64,000 nucleotides of DNA from assembly GCA_963774405.1 (NCBI GenBank), contig CAVZEV010000004.1, positions 186,001 to 250,000 of the forward strand. The letters run 5' to 3'. Shown piece by piece: positions 44,171 to 52,571 of the stretch (within the stretch, counting starts at the first letter, position 1; the number at the start of each line of letters is the position of its first letter). Source of the DNA: VRUE01 sp963774405. GTDB lineage: Bacteria > Actinomycetota > Thermoleophilia > Solirubrobacterales > 70-9. The notes below the pieces were generated by a model. The model did not search any database and was not told the DNA's origin. It worked only from the letters and a program-made list of their open reading frames with translations. The translations under genes and the position numbers were made by a program.

Positions 44171-45270
44171 TCGATTTCGAGGCCGAGGGACTGCTCGACG
44201 GGCTGCAAGGCGACGCCCGCCGCGATCGTCTCACCCTGCTCGAGCAGCTGGCCTCCGAAGGGGTGGCGCTGGAGGAGCTGCGCGACGCGGTGGCCGCCGG
44301 GCGGCTGACCCTGCTGCCGGTCGAGCGCAGCATCGCCGGCGACGGGCCGCGCTACACGCCGCGCGAAATCGCCGCGCTCGCCGATGCCGACCTCGACCTC
44401 CTGCAGCGCGCCTCGGCCGCGCTCGGCCTGCCCTATCCGGACCCCGACGAACGCATCCTCACCGACGCCGACCTGGCCGCGGCGCGGCAGGTCAAGGCCT
44501 TCTACGACGCCGGTCTGCCCGAGGACGGCATCCTGCAGGTGGCGCGCACGATCGGGATGGCGACGGCGCGGATCGCCGAGGGCAACCGCGAGCTGATGAT
44601 CCGCACCCTGATGCAGCCGGGGGACACCGAGCGCGACCTGGCGCTGCGCTTCGCCGACGCCGCCGAGAACATGCTGCCCGCCTTCGAACCGACCCTGCTC
44701 TACGCGCAGCGAGCACACCTGTTGGAGCAGATCCGTCGCGATGTGATCGGCACCGCCGACCTCGCCTCGGGCGAGCTGGGCGCCACCACCGAGGTCTCGA
44801 TCTGCTTCGCTGACCTGGTCGGTTTCACCAAGCTCGGCGATGAGATCGATCCCGAGGAGCTCGGGCTCGTCGCCGGCCGCCTCGAGGAGATGGCGAGCGC
44901 GGTGGCAGAGCCGCCGGTGCGGCTGGTGAAGACGATCGGCGACGCGGCGATGCTTGTCTCCATCGACGCTAAGGAGATGACCGCGGCGGGTCTGCGCCTA
45001 ATCGATGCCTCCGAGGAAGAGGGCGAGGAGTTCCCCCGTCTACGGGCCGGAATCGCCCGCGGCCACGTTGTTGCCCAGGCCGGCGACTACTATGGACGCC
45101 CGGTCAACCTCGCCAGTCGCATCACGGCCATTGCCAGACCCGGCAGCGTGCTCGTCGACCTAGCGAGCAAGGAAGCCGCGCCGGATGCCTTCGAGTACTC
45201 CTTTGCCGGCGAGCGCCGGCTCAAGGGGTTCGAAGCGCGCAGTCGCCTCTACCGCGTGCGAAACGGCTGA
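44167..45270 (+). CDS. Class III adenylate cyclase with Rv1264-type regulatory domain
   Basis: 367 aa. Residues 1-about 200 match the regulatory domain of pH-sensing mycobacterial Rv1264 (LTLLPVERSIAGDG, YTPREIAAL, LGLPYPDPDE). The C-terminal catalytic domain has metal Asp in CFADLVGFT (D216) and KTIGDA (D259), Lys255, D307 in GDYYGRPVN, and N314/R318 in NLASR. All class III key residues are present, so it should make cAMP from ATP. It is coupled to the ggt gene. No other signalling domain or membrane segment was seen. Confidence 0.9.
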   Translation: MIDFEAEGLLDGLQGDARRDRLTLLEQLASEGVALEELRDAVAAGRLTLLPVERSIAGDGPRYTPREIAALADADLDLLQRASAALGLPYPDPDERILTDADLAAARQVKAFYDAGLPEDGILQVARTIGMATARIAEGNRELMIRTLMQPGDTERDLALRFADAAENMLPAFEPTLLYAQRAHLLEQIRRDVIGTADLASGELGATTEVSICFADLVGFTKLGDEIDPEELGLVAGRLEEMASAVAEPPVRLVKTIGDAAMLVSIDAKEMTAAGLRLIDASEEEGEEFPRLRAGIARGHVVAQAGDYYGRPVNLASRITAIARPGSVLVDLASKEAAPDAFEYSFAGERRLKGFEARSRLYRVRNG

Positions 45271-45300
45271 AGCCGGGCCACCCATAGCCATCGAAGGGGC

Positions 45301-45345
45301 TTGACAACCGGCCCAGGCTTGGCGAGCTCGAGACTCGGGTTGTCA
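45301..45345 (+). promoter_or_regulatory. TGACAACC dyad upstream of the metalloprotease gene
   Basis: TGACAACC (45302-45309) and GGTTGTCA (45338-45345) are perfect 8-bp reverse complements. TTGACA at 45301-45306 looks like a -35, but no matching -10 lies 17 bp further on. It is a possible operator for the secreted protease, whose start is 90 bp downstream. An AT-rich stretch (a T7 run near 45392) follows. Confidence 0.4.
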
Positions 45346-45434
45346 GAAGTACGGAAAAAGAACCCCTTTCACTACGAATACTTTTTTTGATGTTAGGGTG
45401 CTGCGCAAATTCCGGAACACCGTGAAAGGACACG

Positions 45435-47735
45435 ATGCCCGTGACTCGTCCACTGAAGGGCCTTCTGGTAGTAGCTGCCTGCCTAATACTGATGTTCTCC
45501 TTCGCAGAGTCCGCATGGGCGACGCACGACCGCGCTACTCAGCTGTCGTGGGCAAAAGGAGCGAACCCGGGTGAAGTAACGTTCACCATCAAGTTCGTCG
45601 CGCGACGCAGTTACTACGGATTTCCATCCGTCGGCGAAAAGATCGCCGACCCCGAACTCAGCTTCGGCGACGGTACGGGCGCAATTCCGGAATTGACCAT
45701 CACGGCAGCCGATGCGGACATCATCTACACCGAAGGGCAGTACACCCATTTCTACGAAGGCGGCGGCCCGTTTGTAGCAACGATCGGCAGCTGCTGCCGT
45801 CTCTCGGCGAGCTCTGGTCATGTCAACAACGGTGACCTCTCCTATCAGGTACACACGCTGGTTAATCCTGCCCACGCCGTCTCGAGCCCGAAAATCCCTG
45901 TGGCGCCGATTGTCTCCTGCCCGACCGCCGGTCCCTGCAGTTTCACGATGCCCAGCAGCGGAGCCGCGCCTGGAAACCACCTCCGCTGGCGGCTTGCCAC
46001 GCCGAGCGAGAGTGGCGATTCGTTCTTCGTACAGCCGGGGCCGCCCTTCGCGCCAAACTCGCTCGAAATCGACGCCGCCACCGGTCGGGTGAGCTGGGAC
46101 ACCACCGGTGCGACCCTGAGCGAACCCGGACTGCCGACCTTCTACTCGACCCAGGTGGTGGTCGAAGAACTCAACTCGGCAGATGAACTCGTCTCAGACG
46201 ATGCGGCGGACTTCTTCATCACCCTCGATGACACGCCCCAGCAGCAACAGCCCGATTGCGAAGACACAGACGAAAACGGCTCGAACGACAACGATGGTGA
46301 CGGTCTTTGCGACAACTGGGAGACCACCGGCATCGACTCCAACGACGACGGAACGGTTGACTTCGTGCCGGCGAATGCAGACCCCAACAAACCTGACGTG
46401 TTCCTCGAGATTGACTACATGCACAAACGGGCGCCGCAGCCCGCAGCGCTCGCACAGGTGGCGGCGGCCTTCGCCGCTCACGGCATCACCTTGCATTATG
46501 AAATTGGCGATGAAATCCCATTCGCCGATCGGATCGCATTCGGTTCTGGTTGTGGCCCGTGTCCGCCCGAAGCGGCTGATTTCGATGCGCTCAAGTCCGC
46601 ATACTTCGGCACCGCTGCCGACCGTAGCTCACCTAACCGGCTGGCGCGATTGGGGGCTCGGCGCTTCGTGTATCACTACGTCATATACGCAAACCAGCTG
46701 CTTGGCCTCACGGGTACCAGCGGCATTGCCGAGCTACCCGGCAATGACCTCGTGATCAGCCTCGGCAATCCCGGCTGGCGCACGCCCGGCGACGGCCCGC
46801 CGACTCTGCGCACAGAGGCAGGCACGGCGATGCATGAGCTGGGCCACAACCTCGGCCTGCAGCATGGCGGCGGTGACTCGGTCAACTGCAAGCCGAACTA
46901 TGTGAGCGTGATGAATTACACGCGCCAGACGGCTGGAGTCGTGCCCTCGGCGCAACTCGACTACTCGGAGTCTGCCTTGCCAACCCTGAACGAGAGTTCG
47001 CTGAACGAGAACCTCGGCATCCAGGGCCCCGCCGGTACGGAGATCGCCTACGGTCCCGGGGTTCACGCGATAGCCAGTGCTTTCGGGTCGATCGACTGGA
47101 ACAGGAATGGCTCGCTGCAGAGCTCAGTCGCCGCCGACGTCAACCGGCTTAGCGACATTGGCGGTTGCCAGGGGTCGAGCCCGGGCGAAAGCCTGACTGG
47201 CTTTGACGACTGGGACAACCTGATCCTTGCCTTCCAGGCGACCGCCGACTTCTCCGACGGCGTGCACCCGAGTGTCTTCTTCCAGGAACCGGACGTCGAT
47301 GCCGAAGATGTCGAAGGCCAGGACGACGATGGGGATGGGCTTCCGAATATCCAAGACAGCTGCCCGACCGTCGCGGGCGTCGCGGCGAACGGCTGTCCCG
47401 CTCAGGTTTCCGGTGGGTCCGGCCAGGGGGGCGAGGGGCCGGGCGGTGCCGGTCCCCGTCCCGCGGCCGGCCCACCCGAGACCAAGCTGCGCAAGGCGAA
47501 GGTGAGGCGCCGCATCGGGGTGGCAACCTTCGCCTTCGCAGGGGTGGGCGGGGATGGCATGGCCTTCGAATGCAGGCTCGACAAGGGCCGCTTCAAGCCC
47601 TGTCGTTCGCCCAAGACCTACAGGCGCCTGAAGTCCGGCCACCACGTCTTCCGCGTGCGCGCGGTCGACGCCTCCGGGCAGGTTGACCAGACCCCAGTCG
47701 TCAAGAGATTTCGCATCCTGAACCCGCCGTCCTAG
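45435..47735 (+). CDS. Secreted metzincin zinc metalloprotease
   Basis: 766 aa with signal peptide (PLKGLLVVAACLILMFSFAESAWA-THD) and ribosome site AAAGGA. An N-terminal beta domain is followed by a calcium-binding type 3 repeat (DTDENGSNDNDGDGLCDNWE). The catalytic motif AMHELGHNLGLQHGGG matches HExxHxxGxxH, and the Met-turn is SVMNY, so it is a metzincin. A second Asp-rich repeat (DDDGDGLPNIQDSCP) and a Gly/Pro linker lead to a C-terminal beta-sandwich (FAFAGVGGDGMAFECRLDKGRFKPCRSPKTYRRL, then HVFRVRAVDASGQ). That last domain also ends the protein at 22.4-23.5 kb. Confidence 0.85.
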   Translation: MPVTRPLKGLLVVAACLILMFSFAESAWATHDRATQLSWAKGANPGEVTFTIKFVARRSYYGFPSVGEKIADPELSFGDGTGAIPELTITAADADIIYTEGQYTHFYEGGGPFVATIGSCCRLSASSGHVNNGDLSYQVHTLVNPAHAVSSPKIPVAPIVSCPTAGPCSFTMPSSGAAPGNHLRWRLATPSESGDSFFVQPGPPFAPNSLEIDAATGRVSWDTTGATLSEPGLPTFYSTQVVVEELNSADELVSDDAADFFITLDDTPQQQQPDCEDTDENGSNDNDGDGLCDNWETTGIDSNDDGTVDFVPANADPNKPDVFLEIDYMHKRAPQPAALAQVAAAFAAHGITLHYEIGDEIPFADRIAFGSGCGPCPPEAADFDALKSAYFGTAADRSSPNRLARLGARRFVYHYVIYANQLLGLTGTSGIAELPGNDLVISLGNPGWRTPGDGPPTLRTEAGTAMHELGHNLGLQHGGGDSVNCKPNYVSVMNYTRQTAGVVPSAQLDYSESALPTLNESSLNENLGIQGPAGTEIAYGPGVHAIASAFGSIDWNRNGSLQSSVAADVNRLSDIGGCQGSSPGESLTGFDDWDNLILAFQATADFSDGVHPSVFFQEPDVDAEDVEGQDDDGDGLPNIQDSCPTVAGVAANGCPAQVSGGSGQGGEGPGGAGPRPAAGPPETKLRKAKVRRRIGVATFAFAGVGGDGMAFECRLDKGRFKPCRSPKTYRRLKSGHHVFRVRAVDASGQVDQTPVVKRFRILNPPS

Positions 47736-47744
47736 GCGGCGGGT

Positions 47745-48662
47745 TCAGCTCGGCTTGCGGGCGGAGACGAGCAGGTTGTAGAAGAGCTCGGCAGGCAGGT
47801 GCGGCTCGAGCAGGCTGCCGTCGACCTTCTGCAGGACCATGTAGCTGCGGAAGGCGAAGCGGCGCCAGCCCCAGGAGATCGATTCCGGCTCGGCGCTCGA
47901 CTCGACCGTGCGCAGGCCCCAGCCCCAGGCATTGGCGAGCAGCTCCTCGCCGCCGACGTGACGGTCCTCGAAGCCCGCGTCACGCAGCAGCCGGCGCAGA
48001 TCGGCGGGGGCGAAGGCGTGGACGTCGACCTCGCCCTCGAGCGCGTGGCCGTCGGACTGCTCGGCCTCGGCGATCGCCCGCGGCTTGGCGCGGACGACCC
48101 GCCGCCAGGCCGGCGCGAGGAGCAGGCCGGCGCGCTTGGGTAGCGCGGCGAGGCGGTCGCCGTAGCGCGAGGGCTCGCCGGCAAAGGCGATCGCGCCGCC
48201 GGGGCGCAGCACGCGGCGGAATTCGGCGAAGGCCCGGTCGAGGTCGGGGATGTGATGGAGCACGGCGTGGCCGAAGACGAGGTCGAAGCTCTCGTCCTCG
48301 AAGGGCAGCGCCTCGGCCTCGGTCTCGACCGTCTCGACCGCGAGTCCCAGCCCCTCGGCCGTGGCGGCCAGCTGCCGCAGCATTCCCGGCGAGATGTCGG
48401 TCGCGGTGAGGCTCTCGATCACGCCCAGTTGCAGCAGGTTGAGCGAGAAGTAGCCGGTGCCCGAGCCGATCTCCAGGCCGCGGCCGAAGCCGGCGCCGTC
48501 GCGCCCGCCCAGCGCCTTGACCAGCTTCTGGCGCACCTGCTCCTGGCCGGTGGCGCCGAAGTCGATGCCCCACTTGGCGTCGTATTCGTGGGCGGCGGCG
48601 TCGTGGTAGCGGGTGTTGACGTCCTTGATGTGCTCGTGGCTGGCGGTGGGGGAGGCCGGCAT
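47745..48662 (-). CDS. Class I SAM-dependent methyltransferase
   Basis: 305 aa. The SAM motif I is GLEIGSGTGYFSLNLLQ, motif II AEALPFEDESFDLVFGHAVLHHIPDLDRA, motif III RVLRPGGAIAFAGEPSRYG. The N-terminus HIKDVNTRYHDAAAHEYDAKWG is the typical start of this group. The C-terminal helical cap is longer than average (ARPAWRRVVRAKPRAIAEAEQ-like). The substrate is unknown. It is convergent with the protease and divergent from a second methyltransferase, with a palindrome in between. Confidence 0.85.
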   Translation of the reverse strand: MPASPTASHEHIKDVNTRYHDAAAHEYDAKWGIDFGATGQEQVRQKLVKALGGRDGAGFGRGLEIGSGTGYFSLNLLQLGVIESLTATDISPGMLRQLAATAEGLGLAVETVETEAEALPFEDESFDLVFGHAVLHHIPDLDRAFAEFRRVLRPGGAIAFAGEPSRYGDRLAALPKRAGLLLAPAWRRVVRAKPRAIAEAEQSDGHALEGEVDVHAFAPADLRRLLRDAGFEDRHVGGEELLANAWGWGLRTVESSAEPESISWGWRRFAFRSYMVLQKVDGSLLEPHLPAELFYNLLVSARKPS

Positions 48663-48699
48663 GGCGCGGAACTCTACGCGGATCGGCGCAATCGACGCC

Positions 48700-48742
48700 G
48701 ATGTCGCACTTCTTGCCGGTATGCGGCAAGAAGTGCGACATC
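48700..48742 (+). repeat. Perfect 19-bp inverted repeat between divergent methyltransferase genes
   Basis: Arms 48700-48718 and 48724-48742 are exact reverse complements with a 5-nt loop. It lies between the two methyltransferase genes. Both strands accidentally encode an open SHFLP..GKKCDI peptide, which extends ORF predictions of both flanking genes and should not be read as protein. No T-run follows. Confidence 0.8.
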
Positions 48743-48748
48743 AATACG

Positions 48749-49525
48749 GTGGCGGGCCACGTGAGCCGCGAATACCTGCAGGAAAACCAGCCCGAGGGCG
48801 TGCCGCCGCTGCCTTTGACCGGCGAGCGCACCCTGCCCGACGTGCCCGAGGAGAACTACTGGTACCGGCGCCACCTCGTCGTCTACGAGTGGATCGCGGC
48901 GCGGGTGGGGGGGAAGCGCGTCGTCGACATGGCCTGCGGCGAGGGCTACGGATCGAGCGTCCTGGCCGGTACCGCGGCGAGCGTCGTCGGCGTTGACGCC
49001 AACCCCGAGGCCCACGAGCACGCCCGCCTGCGCTACGTACGCCCCAACCTGCGCTTCGAGCGCGACCTGGTCGAGAGCTTCGCCGAGCCCTGCGACGCGG
49101 TCGTCTTCCTGCAGACGATCGAGCACGTGCAGGACGCCGGCGCGATCCTCGATCACTTCCGCTCGATGCTCGAGCCCGGCGGCGTCGCCTACGTCTCGAC
49201 TCCCAACCTGCTCACCCTCGCGCCCCCCGGGGCGCAGAAGTCCGACAACCCCTGGCACGTGCACGAGTACCGCGCCGAGGAGTTCCGCACGCTCTGCGAG
49301 GAGCACTTCCCCCGGGTCGAGCTCCACGGCCTCTTCCACGCCCGCAAGCTGCGCGCCCACGAGCTGGCCCTGAAGCTCGGCTGGGACCGCGTCCACAAGG
49401 CGCTCCACCTCACCAAGCCGTTCTACGACCGCTTCACGCCCGCGATCGACAGCTCCGACTTCGCCCTCCGGCAGGGCGATCTCGACCGCGCGCTCGACTT
49501 CATCGCTGTCTGCCATGGCCCCTGA
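48749..49525 (+). CDS. SAM-dependent methyltransferase of an Rv3030-like polysaccharide cluster
   Basis: About 258 aa from GTG 48749; GTG 48761 is equally possible, while the ATG at 48701 lies in the palindrome and is rejected. The conserved start is LTGERTLPDVPEENYWYRRHLVVYEW. Motif I is VVDMACGEGYGSSVLAG, followed by VGVDANPEAHEHARLRY and MLEPGGVAYVSTPN. Gene order (methyltransferase, GH57, GT4, with overlaps) equals Rv3030-Rv3031-Rv3032 of mycobacteria, which make methylglucose lipopolysaccharide. It overlaps the GH57 gene by 11 bp. The role by synteny is inference. Confidence 0.82.
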   Translation: MAGHVSREYLQENQPEGVPPLPLTGERTLPDVPEENYWYRRHLVVYEWIAARVGGKRVVDMACGEGYGSSVLAGTAASVVGVDANPEAHEHARLRYVRPNLRFERDLVESFAEPCDAVVFLQTIEHVQDAGAILDHFRSMLEPGGVAYVSTPNLLTLAPPGAQKSDNPWHVHEYRAEEFRTLCEEHFPRVELHGLFHARKLRAHELALKLGWDRVHKALHLTKPFYDRFTPAIDSSDFALRQGDLDRALDFIAVCHGP

Positions 49526-50927
49526 GGAGAGCGCCGGCGACCTCGCCATCGTCCTGCACTCCCACATGCCCTACGTCGAGGGCTTTGGGGCCTATCCGTT
49601 CGGCGAGGAGTGGCTGTTCGACGCGGTGATCCGCTCCTACCTGCCGGTGCTGGAGGTGGCCGAGCGGCTGACGATGACGATTACCCCCGTGCTCGCCGAC
49701 CAGCTCGAGGACGCCGGCGTCAAGCAGCGCCTGCGCCGCTTTCTGACCGACTGGCGGATCGACGCGGCCGCCGCCGACGTCGACGAGGTCGACGCCGAGT
49801 GCCGCGAGGCCTGCCTCGCTGAGCACGAGCGCTACAGCCGTGCGCTGGAGCTGCTCGACGCAGACGGCGGGGCCCCGCTGCGCTCCTTCCAGCGGGCCGC
49901 CGCCGAGGGACGCATCGCGCTCGCTGCCTCGGCGGCGACCCACGCCGTGCTGCCGCTTCTCGCCACCCGCCAGGGATTGCGCCTGCAGCTCGAGACCGGC
50001 ATCCGTTCGCACCGCCGCCGCTTCGGCTGGGACGGCGGCTTCTGGCTGCCCGAGTGCGCCTACGCGCCCGGCCTCGAGTGGCGGCTGGCGGAGCAGGGGG
50101 TCGAGTGGTTCTGCGTCGACCAGAGCCGCCACCGGGAGCCGCTCGATGCGCTGGCGCCGGTTGCCACTGAGGCCGGCCCGGTGGCGCTGCCGATCGACTG
50201 GGAGGCGATCCAGTGGCTCTGGTCGCTCGGCGGCTATCCCTCCGACCCGGCCCACGCCCAGTTCGCCGGCGAGTCGCTGCGCGGCGTGCGGATCTGGAAG
50301 GTAGGCGGCGGCGGCTACGACCCGGCGGCCGCCGCGGCGGCGGCGCGCCGTCAGGCCGGCGAGTTCCTCGCCGCGACCGCCGCCCGCCTGCGCGAGTACA
50401 GCGCCGGCCGCGGGCGCCGCGGCCTGCTCGTCTTCGCTATCGACACCGAGTTGCTCGGCCACTGGTGGTCGGAGGGGGCGATCTGGCTGCGCGAGGTGCT
50501 CGCCGGGGCCGAGGCCGCCGGGGTGCGCCTGCTCACCGTGCCCGAGGCCCTGAGCGAGCACGAGCCGGTCGACCGGCCGCTGCACGCCTCGACCTGGGGT
50601 GAGGAGAAGGACCTGCGCACCTGGGACTCGCCGGCCGTGGCCGACCTCGCCTGGGGCGCCCGGCGGTTGGAGCTGCGCCTGCTGCGGGCGCTCTCGCGCG
50701 GGCTGCGCGGCGACGCGGCCAAGCGCGCCGCGCGCGAGCTGCTCGCCGTCCAATCGAGCGACTGGGCCTTCCTCGACCAGCGCGGCCAGGCCGGCGACTA
50801 CGCCTACCAGCGCGCGATTTCCCACTCCGAAGCTGCCCTGGAGGCCATAGACTCTCCGGCCATCGCCGACCCGCGCACGCGCGCACTAGCCCCTGACCTG
50901 AGCCTCTCGCCGCTGCTACAGCCGTGA
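49515..50927 (+). CDS. GH57 family 1,4-alpha-glucan branching enzyme (Rv3031-like)
   Basis: 470 aa. GH57 motifs: LHSHMPYV (14-21), the catalytic Glu180 in WLPECAYAPG, and Asp310 in FAIDTELLGHWW. C-terminal DUF1957-type helical domain includes STWGEEKDLRTWDS. Enzymes of this type introduce alpha-1,6 branches into alpha-1,4 glucan. The position between a methyltransferase and a GT4 gene parallels the mycobacterial polymethylated polysaccharide cluster. It overlaps the downstream GT4 start in a GTGA. Confidence 0.9.
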   Translation: MAPEESAGDLAIVLHSHMPYVEGFGAYPFGEEWLFDAVIRSYLPVLEVAERLTMTITPVLADQLEDAGVKQRLRRFLTDWRIDAAAADVDEVDAECREACLAEHERYSRALELLDADGGAPLRSFQRAAAEGRIALAASAATHAVLPLLATRQGLRLQLETGIRSHRRRFGWDGGFWLPECAYAPGLEWRLAEQGVEWFCVDQSRHREPLDALAPVATEAGPVALPIDWEAIQWLWSLGGYPSDPAHAQFAGESLRGVRIWKVGGGGYDPAAAAAAARRQAGEFLAATAARLREYSAGRGRRGLLVFAIDTELLGHWWSEGAIWLREVLAGAEAAGVRLLTVPEALSEHEPVDRPLHASTWGEEKDLRTWDSPAVADLAWGARRLELRLLRALSRGLRGDAAKRAARELLAVQSSDWAFLDQRGQAGDYAYQRAISHSEAALEAIDSPAIADPRTRALAPDLSLSPLLQP

Positions 50928-52120
50928 CCCGAGTACTCATCCTCTCCTGGGAGTACCCGCCGCTGATCGAGGGCGGCCTCGCCCGCCACGTGCGCAAGCT
51001 CTCCGAGGCGCTGGTCGACCGCGACGTCGAGGTCCACGTGCTGACCCGCGGTGGTGAGGAGTCGCCGGCGGAGGAGCGGCGCGGGGGAGTGACGATCCAC
51101 CGCATCCGCGAGCCCAAGCGCCCGACCGACCTCGGCGAGTTCGTCGCCTGGGTCGAGCGGATGAACTCCGACATGCTTGCCGCCGGGGTCGAGCTCGGCG
51201 ATCGCTACAGCTTCGACCTGGTTCACGGGCACGACTGGCTGGTCGCCAACGCCTGCGACCACCTGGCCAAACGCTTCGAGGCGCCGCTGGTGACGACGAT
51301 CCACGCCACCGAGCACGGTCGGCACCAGGGCTGGGTTGACAAGCACCCCCAGACCTACATCCACGGGGTCGAGCGCTGGATCACCAACCGCTCCGACCGG
51401 GTGATCGCCTGCTCGCACTACATGCGCGAGCAGATCGCCGACATCTTCGGCGTCGAGGAGGGGCGGGTCTCGGTGATTCCCAACGGGATCGACCCCGACG
51501 ACCTGCAGCCGCAGGACCCTGACGAGCTGACCCGCCTGCGCTCCGAGTTCGCCGCCCCCGAGGAGAAGCTGGTCCTGCTGATCGGCCGCCTCGTCTACGA
51601 GAAGGGCTTCCAGCTCGCGTTGGAGGCGATGCCGCGCCTGATCGAGGAGGTGCCCGGCACCCGCTTCCTGATCGCCGGGTCCGGCACCCACGAGGCCGAG
51701 CTGCACAAGCAGGCCGAGGAGCTGGGCCTGATGGAGCACGGCACCTTCCTCGGCTGGATCGGCGACGACGTCCTGCACTCGCTCTACCGGATCGCCGACC
51801 TCACCGTGGTCCCCTCGATCTATGAGCCCTTCGGCCTGGTCGCGCTGGAGGCGATGGCCTCGGGCTGTCCCTGCATCGTCGCCGACACCGGTGGCCTGCG
51901 CGAGGTCGTCCCGCACGAGGAGGCCGGCCTGCGCTTCCGCGCCCACGACCCCGAAGCACTGGCCGAGATGGCGATCCGCGTGCTCTCCGACGACGAGCTG
52001 GGACGCAACCTCGTCGCCGAAGCCTACGAGCACCTGCGCCGCTTCGACTGGGGCGACGTCGCCGAGCAGACGGCCGCCGTCTACGCCGGCCTTCTCGGCG
52101 CCCAGCTCGACCGCGCCTGA
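50924..52120 (+). CDS. GT4 alpha-1,4-glucosyltransferase (glycogen-synthase-like, Rv3032-like)
   Basis: 398 aa from GTG 50924. The N-terminal GT-B domain opens MTRVLILSWEYPPLIEGGLARHVRKLSEAL, with the glycine loop GGLARH. The acceptor-side HGHDWLVA and the nucleotide-sugar site LIGRLVYEKGFQLALEA, then PSIYEPFGLVALEAMASGCPCIVADTGGL with the E-x7-E pair are present. Rv3032-type enzymes extend the glucan backbone of methylglucose lipopolysaccharide and capsular glucan. It is the last gene of the three-gene cluster. Confidence 0.9.
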   Translation: MTRVLILSWEYPPLIEGGLARHVRKLSEALVDRDVEVHVLTRGGEESPAEERRGGVTIHRIREPKRPTDLGEFVAWVERMNSDMLAAGVELGDRYSFDLVHGHDWLVANACDHLAKRFEAPLVTTIHATEHGRHQGWVDKHPQTYIHGVERWITNRSDRVIACSHYMREQIADIFGVEEGRVSVIPNGIDPDDLQPQDPDELTRLRSEFAAPEEKLVLLIGRLVYEKGFQLALEAMPRLIEEVPGTRFLIAGSGTHEAELHKQAEELGLMEHGTFLGWIGDDVLHSLYRIADLTVVPSIYEPFGLVALEAMASGCPCIVADTGGLREVVPHEEAGLRFRAHDPEALAEMAIRVLSDDELGRNLVAEAYEHLRRFDWGDVAEQTAAVYAGLLGAQLDRA

Positions 52121-52121
52121 T

Positions 52122-52400
52122 TCAGCTCAGCTCGGCCTCGGCCTTCGCCGCCGGCGTGAACTGGCCGGTCGTGGTGCTGCCGGGGCTCCAGCTAATCCCC
52201 TCGATCAGGGCGCTCGGGGGCACGCTGAGGGCGCCGGCGAGCTTGACCAGGGTGTCGATGCGGGCGACGCGCAACCCCCGCTCCAGCTGACTGATCTCGG
52301 TGCGGTGCAGGGAGGCGCGGATGCCCAGCTCCTCCTGCGACATGTCGGCGCGCTGTCGGCAGCGGCTCAGGTTCTCCCCGAAGAGGGCAGCGATGTCCAT
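52122..52400 (-). CDS. XRE-family helix-turn-helix regulator
   Basis: 92 aa from ATG 52400. A Cro/C1-type HTH is clear: LFGENLSRCRQRADMSQEELGIRASLHRTEISQLERGLRVARIDTLVKLAGALSVPPSALIEGI. A short tail follows (SWSPGSTTTGQFTPAAKAEAEL). ATG 52409 is also in frame. It is convergent with the GT4 gene by 1 bp. The target is unknown. Confidence 0.85.
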   Translation of the reverse strand: MDIAALFGENLSRCRQRADMSQEELGIRASLHRTEISQLERGLRVARIDTLVKLAGALSVPPSALIEGISWSPGSTTTGQFTPAAKAEAELS

Positions 52401-52571
52401 GGGCGGCATTGTTCTCGCTGGCGGATGGATAGTCCACATCTCCAGCGCGGAAGCACCGCCACAGTAGAACGACCGCGCAACGACAGAGTGCGGCAACTTA
52501 CCAGATGACAGACAAAACCCCTCGGCCGCGAAGGCACCGCGAGCTTCGGGGAGCGGAGGGTTCGAGTCGGC

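Noticed and set aside
45301..45330. TTGACA as the -35 of the metalloprotease promoter
   Set aside because: No acceptable -10 at 16-18 bp; kept only as part of a dyad.
48701..48748. ATG 48701 as the start of the second methyltransferase
   Set aside because: It lies inside a perfect palindrome whose other strand encodes almost the same peptide; conservation with the family starts later, so GTG 48749 or 48761 is preferred.
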